Shown: positions 1 through 6,841, counted from the stretch's first letter. The stretch: DNA of 9,005 nt from Muribaculaceae bacterium (GCA_009775365.1 VSPM01000094.1:1-9005); one strand, 5' to 3'. A program made the numbers and translations. Notes: generated from the sequence alone by a model not told the origin.

Positions 1-2
1 TC

Positions 3-1772
3 CGTTACTTTATCAAAGTGCCGGAGCTTGCGGCATTCTACAACGAGATAACGGATTACCGCACGGCGGAGGATGTGGGCGTTGACCGTCCTGCTAAGAA
101 CGAGATACTGCATAACATCCCTCCCACACCGCAACAGGAGGCGTTCATCGAGAAACTGATGAAGTTTGCCGAGAGTGGCGATGCTACTATACTCGGCAGA
201 GCACCACTTTCTGAAACGGAGGAAAAGGCGAAGATGCTTATTGCCACGGACTATGCCCGAAAAATGGCTCTTGACATGAGGCTTATCTCTGCTGCATACG
301 ATGACAATCCCGACAACAAAGCCTCGCACTGCGCCCGGATGATTGCCGAGTATTACCGCAAATACGATGAGCAGCGGGGTACTCAGTTTGTGTTCAGCGA
401 CCTCAGTACCTACAAGCCCGGCGAATGGAACATCTATTCCGAAATCAAGCGCAAACTGATTGAGGATTACGGTATTCCGGCGCATGAGATACGTTTCATT
501 CAGGAGTGTAAAACCGAAAGGTCGAGGAAGGCTGTGATAGAGGCGATGAACAGCGGTGACGTGCGCGTGCTTTTCGGTTCGACGAGTATGCTCGGCACGG
601 GAGTAAACGCCCAGCGCAGGGCTGTCGCCGTCCATGAACTGGAATGCCCGTGGCGTCCCAGCGACTTGGAACAACGCGAGGGTCGTGCAATCCGCGCCGG
701 CAACGAGATTGCCAAACTCTATGCCGACAATAAGGTGGATGTCATCATCTATGCCGTGGAGAAATCGCTGGACTCCTACAAGTTCAACCTTCTCCACTGC
801 AAGGCGACATTCATCCGCCAGCTCAAGCGTGGCGCGCTCGGAGCGAGAACAATCGACGAGGGTGCGATGGACGAGCAGAACGGCATGAACTTCTCGGAGT
901 ATATGGCTATCCTCAGCGGCAACACCGACCTTCTCGAAAAGGCGAAACTTGAAAAGCGCATAGCCTCGCTGGAGAGTGAACGCAAATCATTCGGCAATGG
1001 GCGCGCTGATTCCGAGTCAAAGTTGCAGATGATTACCCACGACATAGCCAACAACGAGTCTATCATATCTCAGATGAAAGCAGACTATGCCCGCTATGAG
1101 GAAGTGGTACAGCGTGACAAGGACGGCAACCCGATAAACAACCTCACCATCGACACCTGTCAGCTTACCGAAGAGAAGAACATGGGTATCCACCTGCAAG
1201 GACTGGCGCAGCGTAGCGACACACATGGTCAGTACCAGCGTGTCGGCGAGGTCTATGGTTTCCCCATCAGCATCATCTCGGAGCGTAATCTTGTTGACGG
1301 GAAGGAGACCGTTCAGAACCGCTTTGTGGTCGAAGGCAACCTGAAATACAAGTACAACAATGGCTTCATAGCCATGAGCGACACCCACGCCGCCTGCATG
1401 AACTTCGTAAACGCACTGGAGAAGATACCCGGTATCATCGCCCAGTATGAGGAACGAACCGCCAGACTCAAAGCCGACGTTCCCCAGCTCGAAGCCATCA
1501 TCGCCAAGACATGGGGCAAGGAGGACGAGTTGAAGCAACTCAAATCCGAACTCGCCGCCCTCGACCGCAAAATCACAGCCGAACTGGCACCCAAAAAGGA
1601 GGAACAAGACGGCGAGGAAGTCAAACGAGATGAAGATCCACAGCAATCACAGAGAGTCGATAACCCGGCTCAATCCTCAGGCTCAAAGGAGTCGATGGTG
1701 GCGGAACCTCAATCGCTCTACAAACCCCATGTTTCGACTTTTCGCCCGGCTTATCGTCCTCCCGGATTATGA
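3..1772 (+). CDS. Conjugative-element SF2/Snf2-like helicase, C-terminal part (5' end outside window)
   Basis: The reading frame is open from the first bases (RYFIKVPELAAF...), so the GTG at 18 is an internal valine codon and not a start. The visible 589 residues are the C-terminal third or less of the giant helicase (often fused to an N6-DNA-methylase-like region) found in Bacteroidales integrative conjugative elements. Helicase domain 2 is clear. Counting from base 3, QFVFSDLS is at about residues 128-135, the motif V-like FGSTSMLGTGVNAQ at about 191-204, and motif VI QREGRAIRAGN with its arginine fingers at about 224-234. A charged coiled-coil region follows (about 310-365 and 480-560), then a Glu/Lys/Gln/Ser-rich disordered tail ending in PPGL. 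The probable role is ATP-driven DNA remodelling during transfer or maintenance of the element, inferred from family and context. GC content is clearly higher than in the genes at 2059-5647. Sure of the helicase assignment; the exact role is unknown. Confidence 0.88.
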   Translation, partial: RYFIKVPELAAFYNEITDYRTAEDVGVDRPAKNEILHNIPPTPQQEAFIEKLMKFAESGDATILGRAPLSETEEKAKMLIATDYARKMALDMRLISAAYDDNPDNKASHCARMIAEYYRKYDEQRGTQFVFSDLSTYKPGEWNIYSEIKRKLIEDYGIPAHEIRFIQECKTERSRKAVIEAMNSGDVRVLFGSTSMLGTGVNAQRRAVAVHELECPWRPSDLEQREGRAIRAGNEIAKLYADNKVDVIIYAVEKSLDSYKFNLLHCKATFIRQLKRGALGARTIDEGAMDEQNGMNFSEYMAILSGNTDLLEKAKLEKRIASLESERKSFGNGRADSESKLQMITHDIANNESIISQMKADYARYEEVVQRDKDGNPINNLTIDTCQLTEEKNMGIHLQGLAQRSDTHGQYQRVGEVYGFPISIISERNLVDGKETVQNRFVVEGNLKYKYNNGFIAMSDTHAACMNFVNALEKIPGIIAQYEERTARLKADVPQLEAIIAKTWGKEDELKQLKSELAALDRKITAELAPKKEEQDGEEVKRDEDPQQSQRVDNPAQSSGSKESMVAEPQSLYKPHVSTFRPAYRPPGL

Positions 1773-1930
1773 CACCGAAAGACAGGCAACCCCGACATCA
1801 CTACCGAGGTTGTCTGTCTTTGTTGTTCGCCCGACATGGGCATAATCTAACGGGTGTGAAAGATATGAGGGAGCACTACTTTCACTATCCTACACTTACG
1901 GAATATTACGAGAAACTGCATCCGCGTTAA
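1769..1930 (+). CDS. Small ORF (53 codons) running from the helicase stop into the intron remnant; doubtful gene
   Basis: An ATG at 1769 overlaps the helicase TGA in an ATGA arrangement, as in translational coupling. The frame runs 53 codons to TAA at 1928-1930, immediately before intron domain V. The first half spans the stem-loop at 1778-1821 and does not look like a protein family I know. The last 21 codons (from ATG 1865, MREHYFHYPTLTEYYEKLHPR without its last residue) are rich in Tyr and His. They could be the C-terminal tail of a group II intron-encoded protein, because such ORFs commonly stop shortly before domain V. I see no reverse-transcriptase, maturase or HNH motif. Most likely it is a composite frame formed when the intron was deleted down to its 3' end, not a functional gene. 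Confidence 0.25.
   Translation: MTPKDRQPRHHYRGCLSLLFARHGHNLTGVKDMREHYFHYPTLTEYYEKLHPR
1778..1821 (+). terminator. Stem-loop after the helicase gene, probable terminator
   Basis: The arm AAAGACAGGCAACC (1778-1791) pairs with GGTTGTCTGTCTTT (1808-1821): 14 base pairs with one G-T wobble and a 16-nt loop. It begins 6 nt after the helicase stop codon and is followed by TGTTGTT, a weak T-rich stretch. Position and stem strength suit a transcription terminator for the long conjugative operon, though the large loop and interrupted T-tract make it imperfect. Confidence 0.6.
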
Positions 1931-2037
1931 GAACCGCCGTATGCCGAACGGCACGTACGGTGGTGTGAGAGGTCGGTAAACACGAAAGCAGGAGATAAAC
2001 ACCTGCGATTAGTAGTGTTTACCTCCTACTTGATTAT
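1931..2037 (+). mobile_element. Group II intron remnant: domain V, domain VI and 3' terminus
   Basis: The domain V hallmark is present. A 9-bp lower stem (1933-1941 with 1956-1964), a 4-bp upper stem (1942-1945 with 1950-1953), a GAAC loop and a two-base CG bulge on the 3' side (1954-1955) match the classic catalytic hairpin. The arms CCGTATG and CACGTACGG are close to the textbook sequence. The position of the AGC triad reads CGC, a variant known from some bacterial intron classes. A domain VI-like arm follows: GGTAAACAC (1975-1983) pairs with GTGTTTACC (2015-2023), with an inner GCAGG/CCTGC stem. The element then ends in CCTACTTGATTAT, like the CTACTCGATT 3' ends of bacterial introns. No reverse-transcriptase ORF is present, so this is a 5'-truncated or internally deleted, non-mobile copy. 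A GTGTG at 1854, like the GUGYG 5' consensus, may be coincidence. Family and deletion are inferred from structure. Confidence 0.75.
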
Positions 2038-2058
2038 GTAGGATTAAGCTGTTTTATT

Positions 2059-4143
2059 TTATAATCGGTTCATTTCATCTTCTCGCACTGCTTTACCTTT
2101 ATACTTACCTTTGGCAGCATTAACTGTATATCGAATAGTAAGCGACACATATTGCGAAGCTCCTTTTATGTCTGATCTATAGTCTACTGTATTGGAATAA
2201 GTATCAAATTTTTGCTTACACGTTCCGAAGATGTCATTGGCTGACAGTGTAAAAGTCCAATTTCGATAACTTTTGTTTAGTGTCAATGCCATTTGCCATG
2301 TCCCGCGGGAATATGTGGTGGATGTATTGCCGGTTCCAAGATAAAACGCTGATAGATAGGCATAGATTCCCGCAGGCAAATCGAATCTGTTATTCAGGGA
2401 TAACTGATAGAACGGTTTATTATATTTCCTGATTGGGTTACCGTATTTCAAATTTTGAAGCAATAAAACGCCTTGAATAGTCGGATGCCAGAACTTGATA
2501 TTAAATCCTTGTGAAGCGACAATCTGCCATGTGTCATAGTCCGGTAGATTGACATTGGTTCTTACATTTGCATTAAGTCCGGCATCATATTGATATACGC
2601 TTCCGATTGCATTTTCAGAGCGTATATATGTCCCTTGAAAGATAAAACTTCGGTAGTATAATGAAACACCTATATTGTGGGTTCTTGAAGCAACTAATCC
2701 CGGGTTGCCTGTTTCCCACAGGGTTGGTGTGACGTATGCAAAATTGTTATCAAGCAATGAATATGACGGGCGGCTGACTTTAGCTCTGTAGTACATTGTT
2801 AAGTTAACAGGCGATTTGAACTGGATTCCTAAATTGGGAAGAAAATCATGGTATTTTCTTGAAAGATTATTGTCAAGAGTCTCATCTCTCCAATAACGCG
2901 AATCTGTGGTTTCATATCGGACACCTCCGTAAATGTTCCATTTTGGACTTATGCCCCAATCAAACGAAACAAAATATGCTTGCAGATTCTGACGGACTAT
3001 ATCAGATGAAGACATTGTAAACATATCAGATAGTCCGTGACTGGTAAAACTTTGGTCGTTTTTTGTATAGGCATATTCCGCTCCAGCCTCGACCTCGATG
3101 TCGCCGAGTTTTCTATCTATTCTCAGTTTGGCACCAAAATAATCGTGATTCGACTTATTACTGTTTGTTATGATTCTTTCGGTTTCTTCCTCCTTTGCAT
3201 CCCAACATGATGTATTTTCTCCGAACATATAGTCAAAATCTGCGCGCAAACCGATAGACAGTGGCAGTTTGAAATCGCCAAAGGCATTGATATAATGGTC
3301 GAAAGTCTTAGCGTCAAGTGATGTTGTTGATGTAATGTCACTTATTGGCAGCACATCGGTCGAAGAATTACCCTCAGAGGTAAATTTACTTTTAGGTGTG
3401 CGGCTGAAGATATACTTTATGCCTGCGGAGTTTTTCCCGAAGTCATAGTTTAAGCCACCGTCTGCTGTCAACGACTGACTACGCTTCTTTGCCGTTTCAT
3501 CAGAGAGTGTTGTAAGGGTTTCCTCTGCATCTGAGGTTCTTTTGAATATTTCTGCATAATGTCGCGTCTGCTTAAAGCCATCCCAGCCATAAGATATGTC
3601 ACCGAAAACGGTCAAGCCCTTATCGTTATGATATTGTAGATTGGCACCGACTGATTCCGACCATTCTTCGGAAGCTGTCACATTTCCTTTGCCGGAAACA
3701 TACAATCCGGCGAGTGGCTGTTTTGTTTTAATGAGGATTACAGCAGACACATCGGAGCCATATTCTGCGGCCGGATTAGTGATGATTTCCACTGATGCGA
3801 GGTCAGAAGATTTCAGAGTGTTCAATTCAAATGAACTCATCATTTTCCTCCCGTTGATATATATCAGGGGAGCACCTTTACCGAGAACAGAAATACTACC
3901 TGCCGAGCCGTCGATAAGAGGCATCTGCATAATTGCGTCAGTGGCGCTCCCGATTTTTGAAAGTGGGTTGCCTGACATAGACACTTTAAGTCCGCGAGTC
4001 GTAGGTTTGGTGAACTTTCTTTGGGCGGTTACAACAACCTCTTCGAGATCCCTCTGAGTAAGAAGGGAATCAAGAGAATCCTGTGCGTAGATGCCTATGG
4101 GCATTGCAAGCAGGAACGAGATAATCAGTATGATTCTTTCCAT
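2059..4143 (-). CDS. TonB-dependent outer-membrane receptor (outer membrane beta-barrel family, short plug)
   Basis: A 694-residue protein with a Sec signal peptide (residues 1-20, cleavage after IGIYA) and no carboxypeptidase-regulatory-like N-terminal domain. A TonB-box-like stretch DLEEVVVTAQR lies at about 32-42. The plug follows at about 50-140 and contains LGKGAPLIYINGRK and the VEIITNPAAEYG turn typical of this family, then a long barrel rich in alternating aromatic strands. The C-terminus (YTVNAAKGKYKGK...MNRL) resembles the usual family ending, so the protein looks complete at the family's normal length. It would sit in the outer membrane and import a ligand using TonB energy; the substrate cannot be read from sequence. 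No SusD partner is adjacent, unlike polysaccharide loci. It lies 94 bp downstream of the TPR regulator on the same strand and has its own TAACTTTG promoter element. AT-richer than the flanking helicase gene. Confidence 0.88.
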   Translation of the reverse strand: MERIILIISFLLAMPIGIYAQDSLDSLLTQRDLEEVVVTAQRKFTKPTTRGLKVSMSGNPLSKIGSATDAIMQMPLIDGSAGSISVLGKGAPLIYINGRKMMSSFELNTLKSSDLASVEIITNPAAEYGSDVSAVILIKTKQPLAGLYVSGKGNVTASEEWSESVGANLQYHNDKGLTVFGDISYGWDGFKQTRHYAEIFKRTSDAEETLTTLSDETAKKRSQSLTADGGLNYDFGKNSAGIKYIFSRTPKSKFTSEGNSSTDVLPISDITSTTSLDAKTFDHYINAFGDFKLPLSIGLRADFDYMFGENTSCWDAKEEETERIITNSNKSNHDYFGAKLRIDRKLGDIEVEAGAEYAYTKNDQSFTSHGLSDMFTMSSSDIVRQNLQAYFVSFDWGISPKWNIYGGVRYETTDSRYWRDETLDNNLSRKYHDFLPNLGIQFKSPVNLTMYYRAKVSRPSYSLLDNNFAYVTPTLWETGNPGLVASRTHNIGVSLYYRSFIFQGTYIRSENAIGSVYQYDAGLNANVRTNVNLPDYDTWQIVASQGFNIKFWHPTIQGVLLLQNLKYGNPIRKYNKPFYQLSLNNRFDLPAGIYAYLSAFYLGTGNTSTTYSRGTWQMALTLNKSYRNWTFTLSANDIFGTCKQKFDTYSNTVDYRSDIKGASQYVSLTIRYTVNAAKGKYKGKAVREDEMNRL

Positions 4144-4168
4144 ATATAAACGGTTTTTGTTTCTGCCG

Positions 4169-4176
4169 CAAAGTTA
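4169..4176 (-). promoter_or_regulatory. Bacteroidetes -7 promoter element for the TonB receptor
   Basis: The minus strand reads TAACTTTG, a full match to the Bacteroidetes -7 consensus TAnnTTTG, ending 25 bp before the receptor ATG. I see no TTTG at the expected -33 spacing, so the promoter may depend on an activator. The inverted half-sites at 4220-4242 lie farther upstream. Confidence 0.6.
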
Positions 4177-4219
4177 GTGCTGACAGCCATAACCGTCTAT
4201 ATATCAAGTCGGACAATAG

Positions 4220-4242
4220 TGTGACACAAGTCGAATGTCACG
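4220..4242. promoter_or_regulatory. Inverted half-sites TGTGACA-N9-TGTCACG between regulator stop and receptor promoter
   Basis: TGTGACA (4220-4226) and TGTCACG (4236-4242) form six perfectly paired positions around a 9-nt spacer. The left arm is identical to that of the perfect palindrome at 6826-6841 and the right arm differs by one base, but the spacer there is 2 nt. A related CAAGTCG motif occurs twice (4205-4211 and 4227-4233). The second arm overlaps the stop codon of the TPR regulator. It could be a widened operator for the receptor promoter or a weak stem-loop terminator; it lacks a T-tract on the minus strand. Confidence 0.3.
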
Positions 4243-5647
4243 CTTTTGTCCCAAAAATGGCATCAAAAACAGCTTGAGGAAGCTTTTGTTTGATTCTGCT
4301 CTTGCGTCGGCGGAGTGCATCCTCGCTTGACCCGAAAGCCACAGATGCAACCTCTTTCGAGAATCCGACATAGATTATTGAGCAATACAACACATCGCCA
4401 GATGTCATGTCCGGATATAGTTGCCGGAGGTTTGAACATACATCTGCAAACTGCCCGATCACCCCTTCCAGAATCTCCTTGACTGTGGTTTTGTCTATTG
4501 CATCAGAATCCCGTTTCAGGTTCAGTTGTTTCAACCGACTATATACCGGCTTACGCATGAAAAGTTCTTTATTCAGTCTCAATTTTTTAATAATCTCGGG
4601 CTGAACATCGGCATTCACTTCGTTGGCAGGCGTGTCGCCTTCATTATGAGATTCTGTAAGCTGAGCTATTCTAAGATTTAGCTTTAATATTTGTTCGTTC
4701 AACTCAATCTGCTTCCTCATCATAAGCCTGCGCTTAACTCCTGCAAAAAGAAATGCCGATAATATAATGATGACACATAAGCCGATTATGACGGTAATCT
4801 CTCTATTCCTCTTCTCTTTATCAAGTTTAGATGTAAACTCCAGCTCTGTTTTTGAAAGTTTTTCATCAAAACTTATCGAGTCAATCTTGTTCTTTATTTC
4901 GTCAATCGAATCACGATATTCAAGAGCTGATTCATACCTTCCTTCCCCTATTTCAATGGCATATAAATTATGATATCGGGAAAGTCGGCCATATAAATTC
5001 AAATCTATTACACTCTGCTCTTCAAGCAGTTCCTTTGCCTTGTCAAAACTCTTATAGCCAATAAGATAATTCAATCTGGCGTTTGCCAATTCAATTTTTA
5101 GTACGCTATCACTGCCAACAGCACGATCCATATTGTCAAGTATCTCATGCGCTTCATCCATATTTCCGATCTGGATGTATGCACTTGCAAGATTAATTCC
5201 CGCCATGACTTCGGTATATCTTAATCCGGAGACATGGCTTATATCCTGACATTCCTTAAGATAAATCAAAATCGAATCATTGTCGGATATAGTCAGACAC
5301 CTGTTCCACAACGCATAACTCTCATATTCCTTGCCACATTCACGTGCGACAGCCAATGCTTTCCTAAAATAGTCATCAGCCTTATCCTTTTTGAAGTCTG
5401 AATAATATATACTTCCGATACGAGATAACACCTTATATTTCAACGTGTCGGGCGTCGTTACATCGAGATTGTTCTCAAGTTCAAAAAGCTGTGTAAGCGC
5501 ATCATCTTTTTTATTCTCTGAAATTAAATCTTCAGCCCTTTGTAGTCCACGATATATTTCAGCTTTATGGCTACCGTTACAAGCCACTAACAGCAAAAAC
5601 ATCGCTAATGCTGCTATAAATTTTTTATGGAAATTGTGCAATCCCAT
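4238..5647 (-). CDS. Membrane-anchored TPR regulator with C-terminal HTH (one-component signalling protein)
   Basis: From the ATG at 5647 the protein has 469 residues. A lipoprotein-like signal (LLLVAC, Cys 23) is followed by helical TPR-type repeats to about residue 250, one transmembrane segment (about 283-304, ITVIIGLCVIIILSAFLFAG), a short coiled coil (about 311-332) and a C-terminal helix-turn-helix (about 410-455; YPDMTSGDVLYCS...GFSKEVASVAFGSSEDALRRR). This is a common Bacteroidetes design in which periplasmic TPRs sense a signal and a cytoplasmic HTH acts on DNA. The frame stays open to 5737, but codons from 5737 down to about 5672 overlap, out of frame, the remnant of another regulator gene and encode Arg-rich sequence unlike this family, so the 5647 start is preferred. 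The adjacent TonB receptor gene is the likely target, inferred from pairing only. AT-rich like the receptor. Confidence 0.82.
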   Translation of the reverse strand: MGLHNFHKKFIAALAMFLLLVACNGSHKAEIYRGLQRAEDLISENKKDDALTQLFELENNLDVTTPDTLKYKVLSRIGSIYYSDFKKDKADDYFRKALAVARECGKEYESYALWNRCLTISDNDSILIYLKECQDISHVSGLRYTEVMAGINLASAYIQIGNMDEAHEILDNMDRAVGSDSVLKIELANARLNYLIGYKSFDKAKELLEEQSVIDLNLYGRLSRYHNLYAIEIGEGRYESALEYRDSIDEIKNKIDSISFDEKLSKTELEFTSKLDKEKRNREITVIIGLCVIIILSAFLFAGVKRRLMMRKQIELNEQILKLNLRIAQLTESHNEGDTPANEVNADVQPEIIKKLRLNKELFMRKPVYSRLKQLNLKRDSDAIDKTTVKEILEGVIGQFADVCSNLRQLYPDMTSGDVLYCSIIYVGFSKEVASVAFGSSEDALRRRKSRIKQKLPQAVFDAIFGTKA

Positions 5648-5669
5648 GCTTATCCAAAATGCAAGATTT

Positions 5670-5819
5670 ATAATCGATGATATAGATGCTCTGATAAGAC
5701 GAGTGCGAAAACGCCTCAGCCGAGCGGATATATTCATTCACACGGCTGTAATCAAGTTCCTCCGGGAGCCTGATCTCGTTATCGGGTATGAAGAAATCGT
5801 CTGCTCTGTATGTCATCAT
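5670..5819 (-). pseudogene. N-terminal remnant of a PAS-like/LuxR-type regulator
   Basis: Fifty codons from ATG 5819 encode a start closely resembling that of the intact regulator at 6894-7646. Shared blocks are DDFF, DY, R-AEAF, YQS and YIIDY; by eye 21 of about 44 positions are identical. Similarity stops abruptly after YIIDY at base 5670. The frame then runs 14 unrelated codons to a stop at 5625-5627, overlapping the start of the TPR regulator. The PAS-like core and LuxR HTH are missing. The original promoter element (TAACTTTG at 5853-5860) remains, so the remnant probably now works as a transcribed leader for the TPR regulator. It is on the opposite strand to the intact paralogue and too diverged to be a recent partial duplication. 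Confidence 0.72.
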
Positions 5820-5852
5820 CTATCTCCGGTATTACAGCCGACAAAATTTTTA

Positions 5853-5860
5853 CAAAGTTA
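5853..5860 (-). promoter_or_regulatory. Bacteroidetes -7 promoter element upstream of the regulator remnant and TPR regulator
   Basis: The minus strand reads TAACTTTG, matching TAnnTTTG, 33 bp before the remnant's ATG at 5819. It is the nearest convincing promoter for the TPR regulator starting at 5647, which would give about a 200-nt leader containing the remnant. No clear TTTG -33 element is visible. Confidence 0.55.
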
Positions 5861-6021
5861 ATAAAATTATGGGACACATCTTGGCTTTAAGGGCGGTAAG
5901 TTGCGCTATGACTCAGTAAGTTTACCGGTGAGTTTACTGGTTAGTCAAAGAATATGCGTCGAAGTAGCAAAAACTGTTGTATGCACTATCGTTATTTGTA
6001 GTCCAGCTGGATACAGAGGTC
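5861..6021. other. Intergenic stretch without a recognisable gene
   Basis: Nothing on either strand here reads like a protein family. The only structure seen is a near-perfect 12-bp tandem repeat, AGTTTACCGGTG then AGTTTACTGGTT (5919-5942, two mismatches). It separates the regulator remnant on the minus strand from the Fis-type HTH remnant at 6022-6171, and together these form a scar zone of about 390 bp between 5820 and 6207. Confidence 0.4.
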
Positions 6022-6171
6022 TTATATCCATGCGCAGAGGGTCTTGGGGGCTATCTCAAGCTCTTTCGCGGCGCGGCGCTTGTTGCCGTTGTTGTTCTGG
6101 ATAGCCAATTTCACTTTCCGCTGCTTGTCAGATTTGTTGTCTGTGTAATAATGTTTCTGCCTCGAAAGCCT
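6022..6171 (-). pseudogene. C-terminal remnant of a Fis-type helix-turn-helix protein
   Basis: The minus strand encodes about 50 codons, from just after an in-frame TAG at 6172-6174 to TAA at 6022-6024, with no ATG. The end contains NNGNKRRAAKELEIAPKTL followed by CAWI and stop. This is the pattern of the Fis-type HTH at the C-terminus of sigma-54 response regulators and some small regulators (a GNK-AAKELGI-TLY-like core). IS3-type transposase HTHs have a related 'AKELGI...TLYRW' form and are the main alternative. With no start and only a DNA-binding tail it is best read as a fragment. On the plus strand the same bases supply the spurious N-terminal extension of the Crp/Fnr frame. Confidence 0.5.
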
Positions 6172-6191
6172 CTAATGCCGAGAAAATTAGC

Positions 6192-6199
6192 TAACTTTG
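6192..6199 (+). promoter_or_regulatory. Bacteroidetes -7 promoter element for the Crp/Fnr-type regulator
   Basis: TAACTTTG is a full match to TAnnTTTG and ends only 8 bp before the ATG at 6208. With transcription starting a few bases after the element, the message would have almost no 5' leader. No TTTG is seen at -33. Confidence 0.55.
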
Positions 6200-6207
6200 T
6201 AGCACTT

Positions 6208-6795
6208 ATGGCAAAGTTCAACGCATTTGAAGAAGCTATTGATTTCTCGTTCATGAGAGAGTTATGCGAGAAACACGGGACGCCACGGCATTATCGCCGT
6301 GGTGAGTATTTCGCACGCACTGGCGAAGTCATAAAGAATGTCGGCTGGATTGTGTCTGGCGGTTTCAAACATTCTCTTATTGATAAAGCTGGAAATGCCA
6401 AAGCTGTGGGATTCGTTTTCGAGGGTTCCATACTTGCCAACTATCTCAGCGCGACACACGGCAAGCAGCTGCCTACCGATATAATTGCTTTGGAGGAATC
6501 GGACGTGCTCGTAATCCCCGCCTCAATGATCCGGGAGCGGCTGATGTCTGATCCGACTCTTTATATCAGATTTTTGGATGCCTTGTTTGAGCAGGCGTAT
6601 GAACACATGCTGAATGATTACCGCTCGACGCCGGAGCAGCGTTACCGCCAGTTGCTTTCACGCTATCCCCGTCTGTTTGATGTCGTCTCTCTCGGTGAGA
6701 TTGCCACTTACCTCAATATCTCGCGCCGCCAGCTTCATCGCATACGCGAAACCATAGCCGCCGAGACCGCCAAAGAGGACAAATCCAACGAATAA
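6208..6795 (+). CDS. Crp/Fnr-family transcriptional regulator
   Basis: From ATG 6208 the protein has 195 residues, the usual size for the short Bacteroidales Crp/Fnr group. A cyclic-nucleotide-binding-like beta-roll spans about residues 10-115 (HYRRGEYFARTGEVIKNVGWIVSGGFKHS; later GFVFEGSILANYL). A dimerisation helix lies at about 115-140 and a Crp-type winged HTH at about 161-183 (SLGEIATYLNISRRQLHRIR). The phosphate-binding GE...RxA motif of true CRP is absent, and so are the N-terminal cysteines of FNR, so the ligand is unknown. The frame extends upstream to 5977, but those 77 codons are antisense to an HTH remnant and hydrophobic in an uncharacteristic way, and a promoter element lies just ahead of 6208, so 6208 is the better start. 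A perfect Crp-type palindrome lies 30 bp beyond its stop, ahead of the next regulator gene. Confidence 0.88.
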   Translation: MAKFNAFEEAIDFSFMRELCEKHGTPRHYRRGEYFARTGEVIKNVGWIVSGGFKHSLIDKAGNAKAVGFVFEGSILANYLSATHGKQLPTDIIALEESDVLVIPASMIRERLMSDPTLYIRFLDALFEQAYEHMLNDYRSTPEQRYRQLLSRYPRLFDVVSLGEIATYLNISRRQLHRIRETIAAETAKEDKSNE

Positions 6796-6825
6796 TACCC
6801 CGAAAAAGCGATTTTTTCAGTCCGC

Positions 6826-6841
6826 TGTGACATTTGTCACA
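6826..6841. promoter_or_regulatory. Perfect Crp-type palindrome TGTGA-N6-TCACA
   Basis: TGTGACATTTGTCACA has 7-bp perfect arms around TT and matches the TGTGA-N6-TCACA consensus of CRP-class proteins at every defined base. Its centre is about 30 bp upstream of the first base of the TTACTTTG element (6863-6870), hence around -40 from the likely start of transcription. That is the usual class II activator position. The gene upstream encodes a Crp/Fnr-family protein. That this protein binds the site is inference. Confidence 0.65.

Noticed and set aside
1017..1646. 209-codon frame antisense to the helicase gene
   Set aside because: It is a shadow of the high-GC helicase gene, has no family features, and the sense frame has clear helicase motifs.
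3641..4057. 138-codon plus-strand frame within the TonB receptor gene
   Set aside because: It is antisense to the conserved plug region and has no recognisable content.
5648..5737. N-terminal extension of the TPR regulator frame
   Set aside because: Most of it is an out-of-frame reading of the PAS-like/LuxR remnant and would bury the lipoprotein signal.
5445..5861. 138-codon plus-strand frame over the start of the TPR regulator
   Set aside because: It is a shadow frame opposite two overlapping minus-strand coding stretches and has no domain signal.
5919..5942. 12-bp tandem repeat AGTTTACCGGTG/AGTTTACTGGTT
   Set aside because: Two imperfect copies, not positioned relative to any gene start; probably incidental.
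5977..6207. N-terminal extension of the Crp/Fnr reading frame
   Set aside because: It is antisense to a recognisable HTH fragment, is not Crp-like, and lies upstream of the promoter element at 6192-6199.
6803..6817. A/T-rich GAAAAA...TTTTTTC stem after the Crp/Fnr gene as a terminator
   Set aside because: The stem is almost all A-T pairs and too weak to support a terminator call.
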